Part shown: positions 1-7,614 of the stretch, in pieces
Layout: each line of letters starts with the position of its first letter
Position numbering within the stretch: position 1 is the first letter of the stretch
From: an uncultured Sphingomonas sp.
Lineage (GTDB): Bacteria; Pseudomonadota; Alphaproteobacteria; Sphingomonadales; Sphingomonadaceae
Direction: 5' to 3'
Length of the DNA: 64,000 nucleotides
Assembly: GCF_913062585.1 (NCBI RefSeq)
Contig: NZ_CAJXWX010000012.1
Location: 47,130 to 111,129, forward strand
Program-made: the position numbers and the translations under genes
Notes under the pieces: model-generated
What the model was told of the DNA's origin: nothing
Databases searched by the model: none
What the model saw: only the letters and a program-made list of their open reading frames with translations

Positions 1-363
1 CCGCTGGGGCCGGAGACGGCGCTGCGCCTGACCACGGCGCGCTATTACACCCCTTCGGGCCGGTCGGTGCAGGAGGGCGGGATCGAGCCCGACATCAAGG
101 TGCCGGAAATCTCCGATCCCGATTACAAGACGCGCCCCGTCTTCCGCGAGGCCGATCTGCGCCGCCACCTGATCAACGAGGTGAAGGCCGATAACGCGAT
201 CCTGGAAGAGGATACCAAGACCGACCCGCGCTTCGCCATGACGCCGGAGCAGCTGAAGAAGCAGGGGATCGACGACTTCCAGCTCTATTATGCGCTGAAG
301 ACCATCGCGCGCCTCGGCGGCCCGGCGCAGGTCGCGGCTGCCACCAAGCCGCCGGTGAAGTGA
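1..363 (+). CDS. S41 family C-terminal processing peptidase, 3' end only
   Basis: This is the last 120 codons of a tail-specific protease whose start lies left of the window. The reading frame is open from base 1 and ends at TGA 361-363. The peptide contains TTARYYTPSGRSVQEGG followed by IEPDI, the strand after the catalytic core in CtpA/Prc-type S41 peptidases, and then a polar tail ending in a Pro/Ala-rich segment. The catalytic Ser and Lys are upstream and not visible. These enzymes act in the periplasm on protein C termini. dsbB starts two bases after the stop, so the two genes are probably co-transcribed. Confidence 0.85.
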   Translation, partial: PLGPETALRLTTARYYTPSGRSVQEGGIEPDIKVPEISDPDYKTRPVFREADLRRHLINEVKADNAILEEDTKTDPRFAMTPEQLKKQGIDDFQLYYALKTIARLGGPAQVAAATKPPVK

Positions 364-364
364 T

Positions 365-859
365 ATGACGACCCCGCGTAGCCGCAACGAACGCCTGGCG
401 AACATCATCGCCTTCGCGCTGCCCGCCGCCTTGCTGGCGGGCGCCTGGGGCAGCCAGCTGATCGGTGGCCTCTATCCGTGCGAGATGTGCCATTGGCAGC
501 GCTGGCCGCATTATGCCGCGCTGGTGCCCGCCTTCCTGGCCTTCTTCGTGCCCCAGCGCAGCATCCGGGGATCGCTTGTCATCCTTGCCGCGTTGTTGAT
601 CGCGGTGTCGGGGGCGATCGGTGTGGCCCATGCCGGGGTCGAATATGGCTGGTGGCAGGGCTTCACCGCCTGCACCTCGACGGTGGACTTGAACGGATTG
701 AGCGCGACCGACCGGCTGAATGCGATCATGCATGCGCCGGTCATCCGCTGCGATGTGGCGCAATGGACCCTGGGCGGCATTTCGCTCGCCGGGTTCAATG
801 CGATCTTTTCGCTCGGCGGCGCGGCGGCGATCCTGGTGTTGATGAGGAAGGCGCGATGA
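365..859 (+). CDS. Disulfide bond formation protein DsbB family
   Basis: A 164-residue inner-membrane protein with four hydrophobic segments. The first periplasmic loop carries a Cys-X-X-Cys pair (CEMCHWQRWPHY, about residue 38), and a second Cys pair (FTACTSTVD and VIRCDVAQW) lies in the second loop, matching the two redox pairs of DsbB. The family re-oxidises DsbA and passes electrons to quinone. The gene starts directly after the S41 peptidase, and its stop overlaps the start of coq7 (ATGA), a sign of translational coupling. DsbI-type paralogues have the same layout, so the exact partner is not certain. Confidence 0.85.
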   Translation: MTTPRSRNERLANIIAFALPAALLAGAWGSQLIGGLYPCEMCHWQRWPHYAALVPAFLAFFVPQRSIRGSLVILAALLIAVSGAIGVAHAGVEYGWWQGFTACTSTVDLNGLSATDRLNAIMHAPVIRCDVAQWTLGGISLAGFNAIFSLGGAAAILVLMRKAR

Positions 860-1398
860 GCCAGCTTCGCTGGATGCCGGGCGACCGGCGCGAACCGATG
901 AAGGCGATGGTCCGGGTCGACCAGGCCGGGGAATATGGGGCAACCCGCATCTATGCCGGGCAGCTGGCCGTGCTGGGCGACCGGCATCCCTTTTCGCGCG
1001 CGATCCATCATATGGCCGAGCAGGAAGAGCGTCACCGCGCGTTTTTCGACCGGATGATCGCCGAGCGCCGGGTGCGCCCGACCCTATTCCAGCCCTTCTG
1101 GGACAAGGCGGGCTTTGCGCTGGGCGCGATCACCGCCGCGATCGGGCCGAAGGCGGCGATGGCCTGCACCGCGGCGGTCGAGACCGAGATCGACAAACAT
1201 TATCAGGCGCAGCGCGATCAGCTGGGCGACAGCGATCCGGAATTGTCGGAGGCGATCGCCGATTTCCAGGCCGAGGAGCTGGAGCACCGGGACCATGCGC
1301 TGGGCGCGGGTGCCGAGGAGGCGATCGCCTATCCGCTGCTCTATGGATTGATCCGCGCAGGGTGCAAGGTCGCGATCGCGGCGGCCAAGCGCCTCTGA
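856..1398 (+). CDS. coq7: Coq7-type demethoxyubiquinone hydroxylase
   Basis: A 180-residue di-iron hydroxylase that adds a hydroxyl group late in ubiquinone synthesis at the membrane. The carboxylate-bridged di-iron ligands are visible as two halves of the bundle: RVDQAGEYGA with the following EQEERHRAFF, and AAVETEIDKHY with EELEHRDHAL. The length is typical of short bacterial Coq7. The start chosen is the ATG that overlaps the dsbB stop. The frame is open further upstream, but that stretch lies inside dsbB and does not resemble the family. Confidence 0.9.
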   Translation: MSQLRWMPGDRREPMKAMVRVDQAGEYGATRIYAGQLAVLGDRHPFSRAIHHMAEQEERHRAFFDRMIAERRVRPTLFQPFWDKAGFALGAITAAIGPKAAMACTAAVETEIDKHYQAQRDQLGDSDPELSEAIADFQAEELEHRDHALGAGAEEAIAYPLLYGLIRAGCKVAIAAAKRL

Positions 1399-1421
1399 AC
1401 GGACGAAGCGGGAGAGAGAGG

Positions 1422-1877
1422 ATGATCAGGAGCGCAGCCCTTCTGGCGATGGCGGTAATCGCGGGCCCGGCCCTGGCCCAGCAGGTCGCGGCGCCCGGCG
1501 CGATCAAGCCGAAAAAGGTCGAGGCGCCCGGCGAAGTCTCGCGCAACGCCCCAGTCAACGGCGTGCTGACCCTGTTCGGCAACGAACGCTGCCCGACCGA
1601 CAATAACGGCAACGAGATCGTGGTCTGCGTCCGGCGCGGCGCGGAGGAACAGTTCCGCGTGCCCAAGGAACTGCGCGACCTGCAGGTCACGCCCGAGAAT
1701 GAAAGCTGGGCTGCGCGCGCGACCGGTACGCTGAACGAAGGCGCCGGCGTCAACAGCATCGGCAGCTGCTCGGCCGTCGGGGCGGGCGGCGCGACCGGCT
1801 GCTTCGCCCAGCGGGTGCGCGACAACCGCGCGGCCAACGCCCAGCGCCAGCGCGACGAGACCCCGCGCAATCCGTAA
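1422..1877 (+). CDS. Secreted protein of unknown function
   Basis: A 151-residue protein with a clear signal peptide (MIRSAALLAMAVIAGPALAQ, cleavage after ALA). The mature part contains a two-Cys motif, NERCPTDNNGNEIVVCVRR, followed by RVPKELRDL. I associate this motif with small exported proteins of sphingomonads, but I know of no function. A second Cys pair lies near the C terminus (GSCSAVGAGGATGCF). The start is the ATG preceded by GGGAGAGAGAGG; the longer upstream frame overlaps coq7. The disulfide-forming potential fits with dsbB being nearby. Confidence 0.75.
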   Translation: MIRSAALLAMAVIAGPALAQQVAAPGAIKPKKVEAPGEVSRNAPVNGVLTLFGNERCPTDNNGNEIVVCVRRGAEEQFRVPKELRDLQVTPENESWAARATGTLNEGAGVNSIGSCSAVGAGGATGCFAQRVRDNRAANAQRQRDETPRNP

Positions 1878-1912
1878 TGCTCTGGATCGGACCGGGCGTC
1901 GGCGAATGGCAA

Positions 1913-2049
1913 TTCCTCCCCTGAAAGGGGAGGGGAACCAGCGAAGCTGGTGGAGGGGTGATACCGGCAGCGAGCGTAGGAAAAACGCGCCAGCGGTGAC
2001 ACCCCTCCGTCAGTCCTTCGGACCGACACCTCCCCTTACAGGGGAGGAA
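1913..2049. repeat. Composite intergenic palindromic repeat, copy 1
   Basis: Outer arms CCTCCCCTGAAAGGGGAGG and CCTCCCCTTACAGGGGAGG are each self-complementary. The inner parts hold a GGTGGAGGGGTG / CACCCCTCCGTCAG pair and a short hairpin (GTCCTTCGGAC). Five related copies occur in the window. It fills the gap between two convergent genes and could fold into a bidirectional terminator. Confidence 0.85.
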
Positions 2050-2072
2050 CGAAGTTCTGCTCGGATTACGCC

Positions 2073-3137
2073 TTACGCCGCCGCCTGCACGCGGGGGGCC
2101 TGCGCGATCCGGGCCAGGGCCAGTGCGCGGGCGCCTTCTTCCGGCGTGATGCCATTCTGTTCGGCCAGGGCCATCACCTCGCCCATGCGCTGGCCGACGG
2201 CCATGACGCGCCGCCGGACCTCGGCCGCGCTCCAGCCGAGATACTCGCCCGCGACGTTGATGATGCCGCCCGCATTGACCAGGAAATCGGGCGCATACAG
2301 CACGTCGCGCTCGGCCAGCCGCGCCGCCATGTCTTCGCTCGCCAGCTGGTTGTTGGCCGCGCCGCAGACCACGCTGGCCTTGAGCTGCGCCACGGTGTCG
2401 GCATCCAGCACGCCGCCCAGCGCGCAGGGCGCCAGGACATCCGCACGGGCGGTCAGCAGCGCCCGGCTGCTCATCACCATCGCGCCGAACCGGTCGGCGG
2501 CGCGCGCGGCGACCTCGCTGCGCGGCTCGGCGACGATCAGCTTGGCGCCCGCCTGATGCAGCAATTCGCACAGTGCATAGCCGACATGGCCCAGCCCCTG
2601 CACCGCGACCGTGACATCGGACAGTTCGGCGCCCAGTCGCTGGCGAACGGCCACCCGCATCGCCTGCACCACGCCCAGGGCGGTCCAGGGCGAGGGATCG
2701 CCGCCCGGCTGGCCGCCGCGCGGGGGAAGCCCCGCGACATGGCGCGTTTCCTTCGCGACGCTTTCCATGTCGGCCACGCTGGTGCCGACATCCTCGGCGG
2801 TGACGTAACGCCCCTTCAGCGCGGCGACCTCGCGTCCGAAGGCACGGAACAGCGCCTCGCGATCGAACGGGCCGTCGGGCAGGGCGATCACCGCCTTGCC
2901 GCCGCCAAAGGGCAGATCGGCCAGCGCGTTCTTCATCGCCATGCCCTCGGCCAGCCGCAGCGCGTCGAGCGTCGCGGCCTGCTGGCCCGGATAGCGCCAC
3001 ACCCGGCATCCGCCCGCGGCCGGGCCCAGCGCGGTCGAATGGAGCACGATCACGCCGCTGGCCCCGCTCGCCCGGTCGTAGAAGGTCACCACCTCTTCGG
3101 GCGGCAGGCTGTGGTCGTGATGCGGTTCGAGCGGCAT
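2073..3137 (-). CDS. Glu/Leu/Phe/Val dehydrogenase (leucine dehydrogenase-like)
   Basis: A 354-residue NAD-dependent amino-acid dehydrogenase that deaminates a branched-chain or aromatic amino acid to its 2-oxo acid. The catalytic Lys region is visible (AMKNALADLPFGGGKAVI, about residue 80), as is the Rossmann glycine motif VQGLGHVGYAL near residue 180 and the CGAANNQLA segment. The start is the ATG giving MPLEPHHDHSLPP, the usual N terminus for leucine dehydrogenases; the frame upstream runs through the intergenic region. It is divergent from an Lrp-type regulator, which probably controls it. Substrate choice among Leu, Val and Phe cannot be read from sequence alone. Confidence 0.88.
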   Translation of the reverse strand: MPLEPHHDHSLPPEEVVTFYDRASGASGVIVLHSTALGPAAGGCRVWRYPGQQAATLDALRLAEGMAMKNALADLPFGGGKAVIALPDGPFDREALFRAFGREVAALKGRYVTAEDVGTSVADMESVAKETRHVAGLPPRGGQPGGDPSPWTALGVVQAMRVAVRQRLGAELSDVTVAVQGLGHVGYALCELLHQAGAKLIVAEPRSEVAARAADRFGAMVMSSRALLTARADVLAPCALGGVLDADTVAQLKASVVCGAANNQLASEDMAARLAERDVLYAPDFLVNAGGIINVAGEYLGWSAAEVRRRVMAVGQRMGEVMALAEQNGITPEEGARALALARIAQAPRVQAAA

Positions 3138-3206
3138 GGGATGATCCTGCGATGTCTGTCTGAGCGTGGTGATAGCGCATTGCAGGGGGCGAAACTGATC
3201 GCATTT

Positions 3207-3253
3207 CCGGCCGATCACGCGATATGGCGGTTGATCTGACCGATATTGGCCGG
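3207..3253. promoter_or_regulatory. Candidate Lrp operator in the divergent intergenic region
   Basis: The 130-bp gap between the dehydrogenase and the Lrp-type gene contains CCGGCCGAT (3207-3215) and ATTGGCCGG (3245-3253), an inverted repeat with one mismatch. The position between two divergent starts suits an operator for the neighbouring regulator. This is inference from symmetry and place only. Confidence 0.4.
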
Positions 3254-3267
3254 TTATCCGAAAGACT

Positions 3268-3738
3268 ATGCCGCACGATCTCGATATCTGGGAACGTCGT
3301 ATCCTCGCGCTACTGCAAGAGGATGCCAACCTGTCGACCGCCGCGATCGCCGAGGCGGTGGGACTGTCGGCCTCGCCCTGCTGGCGGCGGATCGACCGGC
3401 TGGAGCGGGACGGCATCATCAAGCGCCGCGTCGCGCTGGTCGATCGGACCAAGGTGGGGCTGAAGGCGCAGATTTTCGCGCAGGTGAAGCTGAACGCCCA
3501 TGGCCGCGCCAATCTGGACGAGTTCACCGCCGCGATCCGCGAGGTGCCCGAGGTGATGGAGTGCCATGTCCTGATGGGCTCGGTCGACTTCATGCTGCGC
3601 ATCGTCGCGGCGGATATCGAATCCTATGAACGGCTGTTCTTCGAGCGGCTGTCCAACCTGCCTGGGGTGCAGGAGATCAATTCGACCGTGGCGCTGTCGG
3701 AGATCAAGTCGACCACCTCTCTGCCGATCATGGCCTAG
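3268..3738 (+). CDS. Lrp/AsnC family transcriptional regulator
   Basis: A 156-residue regulator. An N-terminal winged helix-turn-helix (DIWERRILALLQEDANLST, then AIAEAVGLSASPCWRRIDRLE) is followed by the ligand-binding RAM/AsnC domain (VMECHVLMGSVDFMLRIVA). Members form dimers and octamers that sense amino acids. It is divergent from the leucine-dehydrogenase-like gene, the usual layout for a local regulator of amino-acid breakdown, so it is likely to sense the enzyme's substrate and also to control its own promoter. Confidence 0.9.
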   Translation: MPHDLDIWERRILALLQEDANLSTAAIAEAVGLSASPCWRRIDRLERDGIIKRRVALVDRTKVGLKAQIFAQVKLNAHGRANLDEFTAAIREVPEVMECHVLMGSVDFMLRIVAADIESYERLFFERLSNLPGVQEINSTVALSEIKSTTSLPIMA

Positions 3739-3744
3739 CATAAC

Positions 3745-3861
3745 TCCTCCCCTGTAAGGGGAGGTGGCGCGCGAAGCGCGTCGGAGGGGTGTCACCCTAT
3801 CGAGAGCGGGACACCCCTCCGTCAGGCCTTCGGCCTGCCACCTCCCCTGGCAGGGGAGGAA
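3745..3861. repeat. Composite intergenic palindromic repeat, copy 2
   Basis: It begins CCTCCCCTGTAAGGGGAGG and ends CCTCCCCTGGCAGGGGAGG. The centre has CGGAGGGGTG and CACCCCTCCGTCAG, with a hairpin AGGCCTTCGGCCT. It lies after the Lrp gene and before a membrane protein gene. Confidence 0.85.
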
Positions 3862-3932
3862 TTTGGGTGATGCGCTTGTCGCCGACGGTGCGGGCAGGTA
3901 GCGCCCTTAGCCACGAACCAAGGAGTGATCCG

Positions 3933-5348
3933 ATGGCGCGGTGGCAGAGCATGGGTGGCATTCGGTTCGGCCTGTTCCTGCTGGTCTGGTTCTCCTGCGC
4001 CTGGTTCGGGTCATGGGAGTTCAATCCCAACAACGCGACCCGCCTGTTCGCCGCGATCCGCATGGTCGAAAACGGCACCGCGACCATCGACCCCCTGGCG
4101 CCTCTGACCATCGACAAGGCGCAGTTCGGCGCCCACGCCTATCTCGACAAGGCGCCGGGCATGACGTTGATGGCCTTGCCCGCCGTGGCGATGACCGATC
4201 GCGTCACCGGCGACCGGGCGGAGCGCCATGAGCTGTCGAGCTTCGACCCGGGCTTTGTCGCCTATCTGAAGCTGCGCACCCGTGTCGCCGCCGCGACCGG
4301 ATCGGCGTTGTTGACCGCGATCGCCGCGCTGATGCTGTTCGACCTCGGCGTTCGCCTGACCGGGCGGGCGGGGGCGGGGCTGTTCGCCGCGCTGGGCTAT
4401 GCGCTGGGCACGCCGATCTGGGGCTATTCCACCACCTTGCTCGGCCATGCGAGCGTCGCCGCGCTGTTCGTCATCGCGCTTGTGGGCGTGGCGCGGGGCG
4501 GGGCACGCTGGTTGGCGGTGGCGGGACTGGCGCTGGGCTGGGCGGTGGTCGTCGAATATCAGGCGGTGCTGGCGGGCTCGGTCATCGGGCTATGGGCGGT
4601 CTGGCGGCACCGGGCCGAGCCGATGGCGCTGTTGCCCCTGATCGCGGCGGGGCTGGTCGGGCTGCTGCCGCTATTCGCCTATAATCTCTTCGCCTTCGGC
4701 ACGGTGTTCCGCATCGGCTATTCGGGCGTCGTCGGGTTCGAGGGGATGAACCAGGGGCTGTTCGGGCTGACCATTCCCCGGATCGCGGTGCTACGCGAGA
4801 TCCTGATCGGGCCGATGCGCGGGATCGTCTGGGTGGCGCCGATCCTGATCCTGGCCCCGATCGGCCTGTGGCGACTGGCCGAGGATCGCGCGACGCGTGG
4901 GCTGGCGCTGGCCGCCGCCGGGGTGGCGGTCGTCGCTTTGCTGGTCAACGCCGCCTATGTCTATTGGGACGGTGGCAATGCGACCGGGCCGCGCCATGCC
5001 ATGCCGCTGGCGGGGGTATTGGCGCTGGGGCTGGCCCCGCTCTGGGCGCGGGCGCGGCTATTCTGGCAAAGGGGCGCGCTGGCGCTGTTGCTGGCGGGGT
5101 CGATCGCGATCAACCTGACCATCGCCTCGGCCGAGATCTTCGCGCCGCCGACCTTCCGCTGGGCCTGGTGGCAGGCGGTGATGCAGCAGCGCTTCCTGGT
5201 CGGCGACCTGCGCACCATCCCCTCCGACTGGTGGGAATGGACGACCTGGAACGGTCTGTATCTCTGGGCCGTCGTCGCGATCCCGCTCGCGCTATGGCTG
5301 GTTCAGCGTGCCTGGCGCTTCAGCCCGCGCACCCGGTGCCAGATGTAG
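3933..5348 (+). CDS. Polytopic membrane protein, possibly glycosyltransferase-like
   Basis: A 471-residue protein with about ten hydrophobic segments. After the first helix comes a long periplasmic-type loop (NPNNATRLFAAIRMVENGT and AYLDKAPGMTLMALP). This layout recalls the ArnT/PMT-type lipid-linked glycosyltransferases, but I see no decisive active-site motif. The start chosen is the ATG behind AAGGAGTGATCCG; the frame is open back into the repeat, which is unlikely to be coding. The 3' end overlaps the convergent DedA gene by 46 bp. The substrate is unknown. Confidence 0.7.
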   Translation: MARWQSMGGIRFGLFLLVWFSCAWFGSWEFNPNNATRLFAAIRMVENGTATIDPLAPLTIDKAQFGAHAYLDKAPGMTLMALPAVAMTDRVTGDRAERHELSSFDPGFVAYLKLRTRVAAATGSALLTAIAALMLFDLGVRLTGRAGAGLFAALGYALGTPIWGYSTTLLGHASVAALFVIALVGVARGGARWLAVAGLALGWAVVVEYQAVLAGSVIGLWAVWRHRAEPMALLPLIAAGLVGLLPLFAYNLFAFGTVFRIGYSGVVGFEGMNQGLFGLTIPRIAVLREILIGPMRGIVWVAPILILAPIGLWRLAEDRATRGLALAAAGVAVVALLVNAAYVYWDGGNATGPRHAMPLAGVLALGLAPLWARARLFWQRGALALLLAGSIAINLTIASAEIFAPPTFRWAWWQAVMQQRFLVGDLRTIPSDWWEWTTWNGLYLWAVVAIPLALWLVQRAWRFSPRTRCQM

Positions 5349-5938
5349 AGCGCGATCAGCACCACCAGCACGATGCCGATCGCCAGGTCGGCGCGGTGGA
5401 AAAAGGCTTTTACGCGCGGGTCGGAATCCCACTTCTCGCCCAGTTCGCGCCCGACGACCGCCAGCACCAGGCAGAAGGGCCAGCTGCCGAGAAACGTATA
5501 GAGGTGGAAGGGCACGAGCTTCATCCGCGCCACGCCCGCCGGAAAGGCGATGAAGGTGCGGATGACCGGCAGCAGCCGCCCGATCAGCACCGCGACAGGG
5601 CCATAGCGCGCAAAGAACCGGTCGGCGGCGTCCAGCTCGCCCGGCCCGATCAGCAGATATTTGCCCCAGCGCTCGGCGACCGGCCGCCCGCCGCGCTTGC
5701 CGATCTCATAGGCGACGATCGAGCCCAGATTGCAGCCCAGCGCGCCTGCCGTCGCGGCGAGGTACAGGTTGAACTGCCCGGTCGACACCAGATAGCCCGC
5801 AAACGGCATGATGATCTCGGAGGGCAGGGGCACGCACGCGCTCTCGATCGCCATCAGCAGCGCCACGCCCAGATAGCCGCCCGTCGAGATGACCCAGATG
5901 GCAAAGCCCGCCAATGCGGAAAGAATATGTTCGACCAT
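5303..5938 (-). CDS. DedA family membrane protein
   Basis: A 211-residue integral membrane protein of the DedA/VTT group, which is linked to flipping of polyprenyl or phospholipid carriers and to membrane homeostasis. Family signatures are visible: ESACVPLPSEIIMPFAG near residue 35, GSIVAYEIGKRGG, and FFARYGPVAVLIGRLLPVIRTFIAFPAGVARM with the conserved Arg residues of the re-entrant region. The start is the ATG giving MVEHILSALAG. The gene is convergent with, and overlaps the end of, the membrane protein on the other strand. Confidence 0.9.
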   Translation of the reverse strand: MVEHILSALAGFAIWVISTGGYLGVALLMAIESACVPLPSEIIMPFAGYLVSTGQFNLYLAATAGALGCNLGSIVAYEIGKRGGRPVAERWGKYLLIGPGELDAADRFFARYGPVAVLIGRLLPVIRTFIAFPAGVARMKLVPFHLYTFLGSWPFCLVLAVVGRELGEKWDSDPRVKAFFHRADLAIGIVLVVLIALYIWHRVRGLKRQAR

Positions 5939-6013
5939 GGGGCTAGCGACTTGCGCGATCGGGGGGCAGGGGTCAATCGGAACCGCATGGTGGTGCGGCC
6001 GGTTTGGGACGGC

Positions 6014-6811
6014 ATGACGATGCTGACCCTGAATGACGGCCGCACCCTGCCCCGACTGGGCCTGGGTACTTACAAGATTCCGGACTCGCAGGCGGCGCTG
6101 GTGGTGCGGCGCGGGCTCGATGCCGGATACCGCCTGGTCGACACCGCTGCTGTATATGGCAATGAGCGGGGGGTGGGTGAAGGGTTTCAGGGCGCCGACG
6201 CCTTCCTGACGACCAAGTTGTGGAACGACCGTCACCGCGATGCCGAGGCGGCGCTGGACGAGAGCCTGGCGCTGCTGGGCGTCGAGGCGGTGGACCTGTA
6301 CCTGATCCACTGGCCGGTCCCGGTCGAGGACGCCTATGTCGAGGCATGGGAGAGCCTGATCGCACTTCGCGAAGCGGGCAAAGCGAAGTCGATCGGCGTG
6401 TCGAACTTTCTGCCCGAGCATCTCGACCGAATCATCGAGGCGACCGGCGTGGTGCCCGCGGTCAACCAGATCGAACTCCATCCCCGCTTCCAGCAGCGCG
6501 AGGCGCGCGCCTATCACGAGGCCAAGGGTATCGTGACGCAGAGCTGGAGCCCGCTGGGCCAGGGCGGCGAACTGTTGAAAACGCCTGAAATCGCGGCGAT
6601 CGCGGAGAAACATGGCCGCTCGGCGGCGCAGGTGGTGCTCGCCTGGCATCTGGCGCATGGCCTGTCGGTGATCCCGAAGGCGGCGGACGCGGCGCATATG
6701 GCGGACAATTTCGCCGCGACCGAGCTGACGCTGGACGAGGAGGATATGGCCGCCATCTACGCGTTGGACGATGCGGATGGGCGGATCGGGCCGGATTCGC
6801 GGGCTATGTGA
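6014..6811 (+). CDS. Aldo/keto reductase
   Basis: A 265-residue NADPH-dependent oxidoreductase of the 2,5-diketo-D-gluconate reductase type. The catalytic tetrad is readable: Asp and Tyr in LVDTAAVYGNE, Lys in FLTTKLWN and His in YLIHWPVP. The cofactor-binding end GLSVIPKAADAAHMADN is also typical. The start chosen gives MTMLTLNDGRTLP; an ATG at 5987 is in frame but adds residues without family likeness. The natural substrate is not predictable. Confidence 0.9.
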   Translation: MTMLTLNDGRTLPRLGLGTYKIPDSQAALVVRRGLDAGYRLVDTAAVYGNERGVGEGFQGADAFLTTKLWNDRHRDAEAALDESLALLGVEAVDLYLIHWPVPVEDAYVEAWESLIALREAGKAKSIGVSNFLPEHLDRIIEATGVVPAVNQIELHPRFQQREARAYHEAKGIVTQSWSPLGQGGELLKTPEIAAIAEKHGRSAAQVVLAWHLAHGLSVIPKAADAAHMADNFAATELTLDEEDMAAIYALDDADGRIGPDSRAM

Positions 6812-6946
6812 CGAAAGCTAGCCGCTCGCCGATGCGTTTCGCTTTCGAGCAAATTCTGTATCGTACGGACGGATTCTCCAGAGGACTGTCTACTCGGATC
6901 GGGTGAAGAGCGTGTTTTCGTCGAACGCCAGTTGCGATTGGAGGAT

Positions 6947-7576
6947 TCAGCGGACGTCGTTGTTCCAAAACGCGTGTGCGTCGAACCGCTCCGGCCTCAT
7001 CGGTTCGGTGCCGTGTTGGTAACAACCATGGATCATGCCCGTAATATCGGCCGCTTGGGCAGGTGTGAGGTCGCGACGAAAGGCGATCGCGCAGGTCCGC
7101 TCCGGAATGGCGACTTGGTAGTCTGGACCAAGCACATCTTCAAACAGATGAGGCACCAACAGCCGGGATGGGCCCAGCGCATCCTGATGTAGCATGACCT
7201 TGACGAACGGGCGTCCGCGCTCGTCCTCTTTCACGCCTGATGCAGGTTGGCGCATGGTCAGACGCAACAGATTTTCAAAGGCGATCGCCCGCCAGTCGGC
7301 GCCCGCATCGTCCCACGCCTGCGCTTGGTCCGCCGTGACGTAGAAGAATTGATTCCCTTCAACGCAGTCCGCCCATGCCATAGCAAAGGGAAGCGTGCCG
7401 ATCCGAACTATGGGCCCTGGCCATGCCATCTCGAGAAGTTCCAACGGCAGGACGATTGGCATGACGCGAGAGAGGTCAGCAGTCTTCGGCTTGGCCAGCA
7501 AGCCCGCCTCGCCTGGGATTGCGGACGATTGAGTATGAACTTTTCGGTGAAGGTGGCGGAGCAGGCGCGAAAGCAT
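6947..7576 (-). CDS. Uncharacterised protein after the UdgX gene
   Basis: A 209-residue soluble protein that I do not recognise. It has a basic N terminus (MLSRLLRHLHRKVH), then an alpha/beta-looking body with ENLLRLTMRQPASGV, FVKVMLHQDALGPSRLLVPHL and QVAIPERTCAIAFRRDLTP, and a C terminus rich in His and aromatic residues. The start is uncertain: the frame is open upstream into the UdgX gene and no strong ribosome site is seen. A shorter start giving MPIVLPLELLEMAWPG is possible. It follows UdgX by 38 bases on the same strand, so it may belong to the same SOS-controlled transcript. Its GC content looks lower than that of its neighbours. Confidence 0.6.
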   Translation of the reverse strand: MLSRLLRHLHRKVHTQSSAIPGEAGLLAKPKTADLSRVMPIVLPLELLEMAWPGPIVRIGTLPFAMAWADCVEGNQFFYVTADQAQAWDDAGADWRAIAFENLLRLTMRQPASGVKEDERGRPFVKVMLHQDALGPSRLLVPHLFEDVLGPDYQVAIPERTCAIAFRRDLTPAQAADITGMIHGCYQHGTEPMRPERFDAHAFWNNDVR

Positions 7577-7614
7577 TTCGACTTTATGTTGGAAAAGCCG
7601 ATGGGCAACAACGG

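Noticed and set aside
3789..3932. N-terminal extension of the membrane protein gene through the intergenic repeat
   Set aside because: The open frame encodes repeat sequence; a proper ribosome site and hydrophobic start lie at 3933.
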